A program made the translations under genes and the position numbers. Shown piece after piece: positions 18,080-25,752 of a stretch of DNA of 64,000 nucleotides (position 1 is its first letter; each line of letters starts with the position of its first letter). The stretch lies in contig NZ_JAPYPG010000004.1 in NCBI RefSeq assembly GCF_029937755.1, positions 248,001-312,000 of the forward strand. The letters are read 5' to 3'. Origin of the DNA: Henriciella sp. GTDB lineage: Bacteria > Pseudomonadota > Alphaproteobacteria > Caulobacterales > Hyphomonadaceae. A model generated the notes under the pieces. The model ran no database searches. It was not told the DNA's origin and saw only the letters and a program-made list of their open reading frames with translations.

Positions 18080-18925
18080 CTAACCGCCCTGCCGGGCTGT
18101 TATCCTGCCACCTTCACTGTTCTGAAGAACGAGCAGGCCCGTCTCGTCTATCCGCACCTGCGTCACTGACTGCAACACAGAGATGAAAGCCTGTTCCTGC
18201 TCCATGAGCTGCGGCACGCAGGCTTTCCGGGTCAGCGCCAGCGGCGCGATGGTCAACTGTCCGGCATTCAGCTTGAAACTGCCCGTATAGGCATTGCACG
18301 AGGCATTGCCGCTGATGCGCCCCTCTTCATTGAAGCGGATGGTCGCCCGTGTCGTCTGCATGAGCGGCTCGCCATCCAGCCGCGCCACGAGCCAGTCCTT
18401 GCCGGCAAGCTCGGTCATATCGACAATAACGGACGACTCGGGATGGAGGCGGACGGCTCCGAGGTTGATCAGACCGGTCCTGGTCTCGAACTGGCTGGAG
18501 GACTGGTTGGTCCAGAGAGGGGTGCCCTCGCCATCGCTGATGACGACGTCCAGCCGCATGGCATGCCCCCGGACTGTCAGCAGGTTTTCCACGTCGACTT
18601 CAAACGGGATCGGCACCTGCCGCCCATTGAGGTCGAACTGCGCCGACTGAACCGGCTCGCGTACGGACATGGGCAGCCCGTCTTCCCAGAGGCTGAGCGT
18701 TGCCACCGCATCGACGGGGAGCGGGATATTCTGCTCATAGACAAGCGATCCGACCACACGCATCGCATGGGCTTGCGGGGTCGTGGCGATTTTTGCCTCC
18801 GCCGTTTCGGTGGTTTCTTCAGAGGCCGGCCCGCTCGAGGCAGCCGGCACGTCAGCGCTGTCCTCCTGCGTGACACAGCCCGACAGGAGCAGGCAGGCGG
18901 CGATCAGGGCGGCAGCAGTCTTCAT
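18080..18925 (-). CDS. YbaY/META-domain lipoprotein
   Basis: A 281-residue lipoprotein (lipobox LLSGC). After an acidic low-complexity linker (about 20-50) comes a YbaY-like beta-sandwich (about 55-165; VVGSLVYEQNIPLPVDAVATLSLWE..., QVPIPFEVDVE). It is followed by a META/HslJ-like domain (about 170-278; GKDWLVARLDGEPL..ATIRFNEEGRISGNASCNAYTGSFKL...MRACVPQLMEQEQAF-like block). META domains occur in heat-shock and secreted lipoproteins, but no biochemical role is known for this fusion. It converges on the BON-domain gene, with only four bases between the two stops. Confidence 0.82.
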   Translation of the reverse strand: MKTAAALIAACLLLSGCVTQEDSADVPAASSGPASEETTETAEAKIATTPQAHAMRVVGSLVYEQNIPLPVDAVATLSLWEDGLPMSVREPVQSAQFDLNGRQVPIPFEVDVENLLTVRGHAMRLDVVISDGEGTPLWTNQSSSQFETRTGLINLGAVRLHPESSVIVDMTELAGKDWLVARLDGEPLMQTTRATIRFNEEGRISGNASCNAYTGSFKLNAGQLTIAPLALTRKACVPQLMEQEQAFISVLQSVTQVRIDETGLLVLQNSEGGRITARQGG

Positions 18926-19113
18926 GGCAGCATGTCCTCAAAGTGTTCGAAGCCAGACGAATGAGGTGATCCGGTATGATCCGGCTATCGTAAACGCAAG
19001 TGTAGCCCACGATCCATGCTGATTTATAACACATTGTTTTTAACATATTTTTCATGATCCACCCCTGTGGAGCCTCCGTAGAGAGGGCATCAACCACAGA
19101 AAAGGAGTTCCCC

Positions 19114-19614
19114 ATGAAAACCCTCTTTGCTTCCGTTGCGACCGCTGCGCTCTTCATCGGCGGACCCGGCATGATCGCCTATGCCGACCACCATGAGGAG
19201 AAGATGGATATCGTCGACACCGCGGCATCCAATGAAGACTTCTCGACCCTCGTCACCGCCGTGAAGGAAGCCGGTCTTGTCGACGCCCTGAAAGCCGACG
19301 GCCCCTACACTGTCTTCGCGCCCACCAACGCCGCCTTCGATGCCCTGCCGGACGGCACGCTCGATACGCTTCTGATGGAAGAGAATGTCGACCAGCTGCA
19401 GGAAATCCTGAAGCTCCACGTCGTTTCCGGGAAGATCAAGGCCAAGGACATCGCCGACGGCACTACCGACGTCGAAACCCTGGCCGGTGAGACGATTGAA
19501 GTCACCAAGACCGATGCCGGCGTGACCGTCGGTGGCGCCGATGTCGTGAAGACTGACATCTATACCTCGAATGGCGTCATCCACGTCATCGACAGTGTGA
19601 TCCTGCCGGAATAA
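19114..19614 (+). CDS. Secreted fasciclin-domain protein
   Basis: A 166-residue exported protein: signal peptide of about 24 residues followed by a single fasciclin (FAS1/beta-Ig-H3) domain from about residue 32. The hallmarks are FSTLVTAVKEAGLVDALKADGPYTVFAPTNAAFDALP, LKLHVVSGKIKAKD and SNGVIHVIDSVILP. Such proteins are thought to act in adhesion or surface interactions. The start ATG 19114 is preceded by AAGGAG. The 188-base gap upstream is AT-rich and carries two GATCCGG copies 11 bases apart but no gene. Confidence 0.93.
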   Translation: MKTLFASVATAALFIGGPGMIAYADHHEEKMDIVDTAASNEDFSTLVTAVKEAGLVDALKADGPYTVFAPTNAAFDALPDGTLDTLLMEENVDQLQEILKLHVVSGKIKAKDIADGTTDVETLAGETIEVTKTDAGVTVGGADVVKTDIYTSNGVIHVIDSVILPE

Positions 19615-19764
19615 CCGGTCCTCTCACCTGATCGGACTGTCCCCCGGCCCATGGTCGGGGGACTTTCTTTTTGCACGGAAATTTCCACCGAATGCGACAC
19701 GGCGCCTTATCAATCCGGCCGATCCGTCACATATAGCCCGACAGCAACACTTCAGGGAGACGGT

Positions 19765-20715
19765 ATGAGCCTGCGCATCGCGATTCAGATGGACCCGCTG
19801 GAAGCGGTCGACATCAATGCCGACACCACCTTCGCGCTCGCCGAATGCGCACAGGCGCGCGGGCATCAGCTCTTCGTCTACCAGCCCGAACATCTGAGCT
19901 TCGACACCGGCAAGCTGCTGGCCCGGGCCCGCCCGGCCAAGGTCCAGCGTGTGGAGGACCAGCCCGGCATCCTCGGCGACGAGCAGATGCTGGATCTGGC
20001 CGATGATGTCGATGTCGTCCTGATGCGCCAGGATCCGCCCTTCGACATGGCCTATATCACCGCCTGCCACCTGCTGGAGATGCTGAAGGGCCGCACGCTG
20101 GTTCTGAACGATCCGGAATTCGTCCGCTCCGGGCCGGAAAAGCTCTTCCCCCTCCTCTTCCCCGAGGTCATTCCCGACACGCTCATCTCGCGCGACATCA
20201 AGGCCATTCTCGACTTCCGCGCGCGTCACAAGGACATCATCATCAAGCCGCTCTACGGCAATGGCGGCGCTGGCGTCTTCCGCATGAAGGAGGGTGACAG
20301 CAATTTCAGCTCGCTGATGGAAATGTTCCTGGAACGTACCCGCGAACCGCTGATCGCGCAGGCTTTCCTCAAAGCCGTCAGCAATGGCGACAAACGCATC
20401 ATCCTCATCGACGGTGAGGCGGTCGGCGCGATCAATCGACGCCCCAAAGAGGGCGAGACACGCTCCAACCTGCATGTCGGCGGCACGGCCGAACCGGTCG
20501 ACCTGACCGAGACCGACCGGAAAATCTGCGATGCCATCGGCCCCGAACTGAAGCGCCGTGGACAGGTTTTTGTCGGCATCGACGTGATCGGTGACAAGCT
20601 CACCGAAGTGAACGTTACATCGCCGACCGGCATTCAGGAACTCAAGCGCTTTACAGGCATCGACGCAGCGGCCATCTTCTTCGACAAAGTGCAACAGATG
20701 GTTGCCAAGTCCTGA
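19765..20715 (+). CDS. gshB: Glutathione synthetase
   Basis: A 316-residue ATP-grasp enzyme that joins glycine to gamma-glutamylcysteine. Family blocks: N-terminal MSLRIAIQMDPLEAVDINADTTF-like opening, VVLMRQDPPFDMAYI, NDPEFVRSGPEKLF, IIKPLYGNGGAGVF (ATP-grasp loop) and the C-terminal IDVIGDKLTEVNVTSPTGI motif with the metal-binding Glu and Asn. The start is ATG 19765, preceded by AGGGAGA; the longer open frame to 19651 has no such support. Followed closely by a small lipoprotein gene on the same strand. Confidence 0.96.
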   Translation: MSLRIAIQMDPLEAVDINADTTFALAECAQARGHQLFVYQPEHLSFDTGKLLARARPAKVQRVEDQPGILGDEQMLDLADDVDVVLMRQDPPFDMAYITACHLLEMLKGRTLVLNDPEFVRSGPEKLFPLLFPEVIPDTLISRDIKAILDFRARHKDIIIKPLYGNGGAGVFRMKEGDSNFSSLMEMFLERTREPLIAQAFLKAVSNGDKRIILIDGEAVGAINRRPKEGETRSNLHVGGTAEPVDLTETDRKICDAIGPELKRRGQVFVGIDVIGDKLTEVNVTSPTGIQELKRFTGIDAAAIFFDKVQQMVAKS

Positions 20716-20742
20716 ACGGACATCCACGATGGGAGCATGAAT

Positions 20743-21114
20743 ATGAGAGCCGCCACCTTCGCCTCCGTCCTTGCGCTTTCGATTGCAGGCGTGGCCTGCT
20801 CTGAAAAGGCCCCAGCCGAAACCGAGCAAGCTGCAGCGCCACAATCCACGTCCGAAGCGCAGGCATCCGGAGAGTTCAATCTCCGCTATCCGACAAGCAG
20901 CAGCCAGTCGGCCGGCGGCGCAGCGGGCGAATTCAACCTGCGCATTCCGGAAACCTCGAGCCCGGGCGCTGAAAGCGGCATGCGCCTGCCGGAAGGAACA
21001 GTGCGCGAGGATGCCTTCAGCGATATCCCTGAAGTCCGCACGCCGGGCATCCCCGCTGAAGGAAATGAAACCCCTGCCGAAGAGCCGGACGACGACATTA
21101 TCCGCCTCGACTAG
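20743..21114 (+). CDS. Small lipoprotein with repeated GEFNLR(Y/I)P motif
   Basis: About 123 residues; not recognised as any named family. The N-terminus is a lipoprotein signal peptide with lipobox GVAC. The mature part is low-complexity and Ala/Glu/Ser-rich, with two clear internal copies of GEFNLR(Y/I)P about 20 residues apart and a degenerate third (ESGMRLPEG). It ends acidic (EEPDDDIIRLD). ATG 20743 is the better start because GGGAG lies 7 bases upstream; ATG 20737 would leave only one base. It lies 27 bases after gshB and is probably co-transcribed with it. Confidence 0.7.
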   Translation: MRAATFASVLALSIAGVACSEKAPAETEQAAAPQSTSEAQASGEFNLRYPTSSSQSAGGAAGEFNLRIPETSSPGAESGMRLPEGTVREDAFSDIPEVRTPGIPAEGNETPAEEPDDDIIRLD

Positions 21115-21205
21115 CGCCTCCCGTGGTTTCTCGCGGAAATCGAAATTCGTTCTTTATTTGTTCCAGACTGTGTGTTAACTCACCCGAAACGGTGGGGTGT
21201 GGCGC

Positions 21206-22756
21206 ATGGTGGCACGGATAACGACATTCGCCTTTGAAGGCATTGAAGCGAAACCTGTCGATGTGCAGGTGCAGCTGACCTCAGGCAATCCGCACTTTGC
21301 GATTGTGGGCCTTGCCGACAAGGCGGTACGCGAAAGCCAGGAGCGGGTTCGCTCCGCCTTTGCCGCTATCGGGCTGGCCCTCCCGCCCAAGCATATCACC
21401 GTCAATCTTGCGCCCGCCGACCTGCCCAAGGAAGGCAGCCACTATGACCTCGCCATTGCGCTTGGCCTGCTCGCGGCGATGGGCGTAATCGCCCCGGATG
21501 CGCTGGACGAATACGCTGCCATTGGCGAACTGTCGCTGGACGGGACGCTTGGCCAGACACTCGGCGTCCTGCCCGCCGCCATGGCCGCACAGGCGCTCGA
21601 CCTGCGGCTGATCTGCCCGGAAGTCTGCGGGCCGGAAGCCGCCTGGGCAGGCGAAGGCTCCCTCGCCGCGCCGAGCCTGATCGCCATGGTCAACCATTTT
21701 GCCGGCCGGGCCAGCCTCGCCCCGCCGGTCGCGGGAGAACTGGCGCCCGCCGCTGCCGGCCCTGACCTGTCAGATGTCAAAGGCCAGGACGGCGCCAAAC
21801 GGGTTCTGGAGATCGCAGCCGCTGGCGGCCACAACCTGCTCTTTTGCGGCCCGCCGGGGTCGGGCAAGTCGATGCTCGCCCAGCGCCTGCCTGGCCTGCT
21901 GCCGCCTCTCTCGGCCAGCGAATTGCTGGAGGTCTCGCAGATCCAGTCGGTCGCCGGCCTGCTCGAACGTGGGAAACTCTCACGCCAGCGCCCCTTCCGT
22001 GCGCCGCACCATTCCGCCTCGATGGCCGCGCTGGTCGGCGGCGGCATCCGGGCACGGCCGGGCGAGGTATCGCTGGCCCATCATGGCGTACTCTTTCTCG
22101 ACGAGCTGCCGGAATTTCCGGCCCAGGTCCTCGACAGTCTGCGCCAGCCGCTCGAAGACGGCTCTGTTGTCATCTCACGGGCGAACCGGCATGTCCGTTA
22201 CCCCGCCCGCTTCCAGCTGATCGCTGCGATGAACCCCTGCCGCTGTGGCGGCGGGCCCGGTGACGGCGCATGCCGGCGCGGACCGGCCTGCGCGCGCACC
22301 TATCAGGCGCGCATCTCCGGCCCTTTCTTCGACCGTATCGACCTGTTCTTTGACACCCCGCCCGTGACCGCCATGGACCTGACCCTGCCGGCCCCCAGCG
22401 AAGGCACGAAAGAGGCCGCTGCCCGCGTCAGCGCCGCACGGGCCGTTCAGGCCGACCGGTTCGCTGACACAGACGGAACCGGCCGCCGTGCGGTCAATGC
22501 CGATGCCCCGGCAAAGGACATCGCCACCATTGCCTCGCCCGATGAGCGCGCCGGCGCCCTGCTGGCCGACGCCGCTGCCAAGCTCGCCTTGTCGGCCCGT
22601 GCCTATCACAGGGTCCTGAAAGTCGCCCGCACGATTGCAGATCTGGACGGCGCCGGCGGGGTCCAGCGCGTGCATGTGGCCGAAGCGCTCAGCTATCGCC
22701 GCCGGCTGCCCGATGAACAGGCGGCCGGAGCTTCTACCCGCTCACTCGCGCGGTAA
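21206..22756 (+). CDS. comM: YifB/ComM family Mg-chelatase-like AAA+ ATPase
   Basis: A 516-residue protein of the YifB/ComM family. The N-terminal Lon-protease-like domain (about 1-165) includes GLADKAVRESQERVRSAF and the DLPKEGSHYDLAIALG block. It is followed by a Mg-chelatase-type AAA+ domain with Walker A GPPGSGKS (about 215-222), LFLDELPEF (Walker B) and an NPCRCGG...C motif, and a C-terminal domain ending in SYRR. ComM is a branch-migration helicase that aids integration of transforming DNA in naturally competent species; whether this organism is competent is unknown. The start ATG 21206 is favoured over GTG 21197 by GGTGGGG spacing. Confidence 0.93.
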   Translation: MVARITTFAFEGIEAKPVDVQVQLTSGNPHFAIVGLADKAVRESQERVRSAFAAIGLALPPKHITVNLAPADLPKEGSHYDLAIALGLLAAMGVIAPDALDEYAAIGELSLDGTLGQTLGVLPAAMAAQALDLRLICPEVCGPEAAWAGEGSLAAPSLIAMVNHFAGRASLAPPVAGELAPAAAGPDLSDVKGQDGAKRVLEIAAAGGHNLLFCGPPGSGKSMLAQRLPGLLPPLSASELLEVSQIQSVAGLLERGKLSRQRPFRAPHHSASMAALVGGGIRARPGEVSLAHHGVLFLDELPEFPAQVLDSLRQPLEDGSVVISRANRHVRYPARFQLIAAMNPCRCGGGPGDGACRRGPACARTYQARISGPFFDRIDLFFDTPPVTAMDLTLPAPSEGTKEAAARVSAARAVQADRFADTDGTGRRAVNADAPAKDIATIASPDERAGALLADAAAKLALSARAYHRVLKVARTIADLDGAGGVQRVHVAEALSYRRRLPDEQAAGASTRSLAR

Positions 22757-22804
22757 GCCCAGCTTTAAGCGTTTTGTCAGTCATTTTGCGCTAGCCGTGC
22801 GGAC

Positions 22805-24277
22805 ATGACGAACGACAATGGCAAACTGTCGCCTGAACAGGCCTTTCTCGCGACCACGACGCACGAGATCCGCACGCCGCTTAACGGCATTCTCGGCACT
22901 GTCTCCCTGTTGCTGGAAACCGAACTCGACCCGGCCCAGAAAGAGTATGCCGAAACGATCCGGCAGTCCGGGTCCCGCCTGCTCGACATGCTCAACAGCG
23001 TCCTCGATTTCGCCCGTCTCGACGCGGGGGCCCTGACCATCGAACCGGAGCGCTTCCGGCTGGCTGCCCTCGTCAGGGAAGTCAGCGAACTGCTTTCCCC
23101 GCGCGCCCATGGCGCGGGCATCGACCTCGGTGTCCTGATCAATCCCGGCGTGCCTTCGGAAATCGTCGCGGATGCCGGAAAGATCCGCCAGATCCTGTTC
23201 AACCTCGTCGGCAACGCCATCAAGTTCACAGAACAGGGCGGCGTCCTCGTTGATGTCCGGTACAAGACCGGCGAGCTCACGCTGCGCGTCCTCGACACCG
23301 GCCCCGGCATCTCGGCCCCCGACAAGGAGCGCCTGTTCGAAGCCTTCCGGCAAAGCTCGGCTGGCGATGCGATGAAGGATGGCGGCGTCGGCCTCGGCCT
23401 CGCCATTGTCCGCAAGCTCGCCGAGACGCTGGGGGGCAAGGTCTCGCTGTGCAGTCATCAAGGCAAGGGGGCCTGCTTCCTGGTCACCCTGCCCGTCGAC
23501 AGAGACAGCGTGGCCTTCACGCCGCCCGCGATGTTCGATGAAGGCACCCATATCGGCCTGGCTGGCCTGCCCAACGCCACCGCCCTCTCGGCTTGTGGCA
23601 TCCTCTCCCATGCCGGCGCGCGGATCACCCTCGTCGAGAACGCCCAGCAGGCCCGCCGCCGCAAGCCGGATGTGATCCTGGCGGCCGCCGAATTATCGGA
23701 ACGCTCGCTGCGCGCCTTGACGCGCATCGCCCCGACGCTTGTCGTCATGCGGCCCGGCGACCGCGGCCTGATGAGCCGCTTCCACGATATGGGCGCTGCC
23801 GGCTGGCTTGTCCGGCCGCTGCGCTATTCCTCACTCGTCGAGCGCGCCAGCCTCGCCGCAAAGGGCGCCGCCGCGCCTGACCAGATCGAGGAAGGCCCGC
23901 ATGACGGCCGCATCCTGATCGCTGACGATAATCCCGTGAACACGCTGATTGCACGCCGCGCCTTGGAATCGGCTGGTTTCTCCGTCACAGTCGCCGCAAC
24001 GGGCCGAGAAGCGGTCGACATCTGCGAGAGCCTTAAACCGGACCTCGTCTTCATGGATTTGCGCATGCCGATCATGGATGGATATGACGCGATGAAAGCG
24101 CTCCGCGCCGCGGGCATGGAGATGCCGGTCATCGCCATCTCAGCCGAAATCAATCCGGAAATCGAACGCCGCGCCCGAACGGCCGGGGCTGACGGGGTTG
24201 CCTCCAAACCACTTGATGCCGATGCGTTGCGCCGGCTTGCCATCAGGTGGACGCAGAAACAGTCGGGCGCTGCATGA
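22805..24277 (+). CDS. Cytoplasmic hybrid histidine kinase with a degenerate and an intact receiver domain
   Basis: 490 residues with no transmembrane or recognisable sensor domain. Dimerisation/phosphoacceptor helix with H-box HEIRTPLNG (His20); catalytic domain with N-box Asn137, DTGPG (164-168) and GVGLGLA (194-200). A receiver-like fold follows at about 249-352 but lacks the phospho-accepting Asp (LAAAEL at the expected position) and has Arg-Pro instead of Lys-Pro. Last is an intact receiver (about 369-482) with acidic pocket Asp374/Asp375, phosphoacceptor Asp418 in MDLRMP and Lys468. The input signal and the output partner are unknown; a phosphotransferase protein would be needed. It overlaps the following AmpG-type gene by ATGA, so the two are translationally coupled. 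Confidence 0.92.
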   Translation: MTNDNGKLSPEQAFLATTTHEIRTPLNGILGTVSLLLETELDPAQKEYAETIRQSGSRLLDMLNSVLDFARLDAGALTIEPERFRLAALVREVSELLSPRAHGAGIDLGVLINPGVPSEIVADAGKIRQILFNLVGNAIKFTEQGGVLVDVRYKTGELTLRVLDTGPGISAPDKERLFEAFRQSSAGDAMKDGGVGLGLAIVRKLAETLGGKVSLCSHQGKGACFLVTLPVDRDSVAFTPPAMFDEGTHIGLAGLPNATALSACGILSHAGARITLVENAQQARRRKPDVILAAAELSERSLRALTRIAPTLVVMRPGDRGLMSRFHDMGAAGWLVRPLRYSSLVERASLAAKGAAAPDQIEEGPHDGRILIADDNPVNTLIARRALESAGFSVTVAATGREAVDICESLKPDLVFMDLRMPIMDGYDAMKALRAAGMEMPVIAISAEINPEIERRARTAGADGVASKPLDADALRRLAIRWTQKQSGAA

Positions 24278-25737
24278 GCGATACAGGCGACGCCGGAGGC
24301 CAAGGCCGCGAAACGCTCGGGACGGCCTTCCGGAAATACCTGAAGCCGACCATGGCATTCATGCTGGTTCTCGGCTTCGCATCCGGCCTGCCTTTGATGA
24401 TGGTGTTCTCGAAACTGTCATTCTGGCTGCGCGAAGCTGGTATCGACCGCGCCTCGATTGGCGGTCTCTATGCCGTTTCCTTCGCCTACTCGCTGAAATT
24501 TCTGTGGGCTCCAGCCGTCGACAGGATCAAGCTGCCAATCCTGAACGGATTGCTGGGGCAAAGGCGGAGCTGGATGATCCTCGCGATCTGCGGCACCTCG
24601 CTCGGTCTTTTCCTGATCAGTTCGACCGACCCTGCCATCGCCATCATGCCCACGGTCATCGGCGCGCTCGTCCTCGCTTTTTCAGGGGCCACGCTGGATA
24701 TCGCAGTTGATGCCTGGCGTATCGAGTCCGCGCCGAATGACGAGCAGGCCAACATGGCCGCCGTCTACAATCTCGGCTACCGTTTCGCCATCATGTTCGC
24801 TGGCTTCGGCATGGTTATCGCCGGCGCTACGAGCTGGCATTTTGCCTATGCGCTCATGGCCCTCGTCATGCTGACGATCGGGGCCATCATCGTCTTCTTC
24901 ATCTCCGAACCGCAAAAGGTCGAGCGCCTGAAGGAGGAAGGCAAGTCCTTTGCCCTGAAGGTCAAGGACGCGGTCGTCGAACCGTTCTGGCAGCTCGTCC
25001 GCAAGTTCGGCGTATGGGCCCTGCCGGTGGCCGGGATCGTCACCCTGTACCGGATCAGCGACTTCACCATGGGCGTCATGGCGAGCCCCTTCTATGTCGA
25101 TCTCGGCTATTCCCGTGAGACCGTTGGCTGGATCCAGGGCGTCCTCGGCCCCTGGCCAATCATTGTCGGCGGATTTGTCGGCGGCTTCGTCGCCGTGCGC
25201 TACAGCCTCATGCCGGCCCTCATCGCCGGCGGCATCATCACCCTGCTGACCAATGGCGCCTTTGCCGGCCTGGCACTGGCTGCCGGCCCGGATCTCGACA
25301 TCGTGGCCAAGGCCGTCTCTGAAGGTGTCGCGCCGCCAGCTGGCGCAGAGGTCAACACGCCCAGCGTGTGGGCCCTGATGGGGGTCATTGTCGCGGATAA
25401 CCTGGCCGCCGGTTATGTCGGCTCGGTCTTCATCGCCTACATGTCTTCGCTCGCCGACCGAAAGTTCGCCGCGACCCAGTACGCCCTGCTGAGTTCGGCT
25501 TATTCCTTCTTCTGCAAACTCGCGGCGACAACGACCTCCGGGCCGCTATCGGAAACAATTGGCTGGGCCGGCTTCTTCACGGTAACCGCACTCTACACGC
25601 TGCCGCCTATCGCCCTGATCATCTTCATCATGAAATACGGCCCCGACCGCGCCAAAGGCATCCGGATCGATGAGCCTGAAGATCTGCCCGATGAAGACGT
25701 GCCGACGCCAGAAGGCCCGGCCAGCGCCAAGAGCTGA
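24274..25737 (+). CDS. ampG: AmpG-type muropeptide MFS transporter
   Basis: A major-facilitator membrane protein of about 487 residues with 12 or more hydrophobic segments. The opening FRKYLKPTMAFMLVLGFASGLPLMMVFSKLSFWLREAGI and the FAYSLKFLWAPAVDR motif are characteristic of AmpG permeases, which import GlcNAc-anhydro-muropeptides for peptidoglycan recycling. The segment LDIAVDAWRIE is also typical. The start is ATG 24274, inside the ATGA overlap with the upstream histidine kinase gene; the frame reaches back to 24247 but that would be internal to the kinase. Regulation by or with the kinase is inference from the overlap. Confidence 0.9.
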   Translation: MSDTGDAGGQGRETLGTAFRKYLKPTMAFMLVLGFASGLPLMMVFSKLSFWLREAGIDRASIGGLYAVSFAYSLKFLWAPAVDRIKLPILNGLLGQRRSWMILAICGTSLGLFLISSTDPAIAIMPTVIGALVLAFSGATLDIAVDAWRIESAPNDEQANMAAVYNLGYRFAIMFAGFGMVIAGATSWHFAYALMALVMLTIGAIIVFFISEPQKVERLKEEGKSFALKVKDAVVEPFWQLVRKFGVWALPVAGIVTLYRISDFTMGVMASPFYVDLGYSRETVGWIQGVLGPWPIIVGGFVGGFVAVRYSLMPALIAGGIITLLTNGAFAGLALAAGPDLDIVAKAVSEGVAPPAGAEVNTPSVWALMGVIVADNLAAGYVGSVFIAYMSSLADRKFAATQYALLSSAYSFFCKLAATTTSGPLSETIGWAGFFTVTALYTLPPIALIIFIMKYGPDRAKGIRIDEPEDLPDEDVPTPEGPASAKS

Positions 25738-25752
25738 CCGGGGTCTGTAAAA

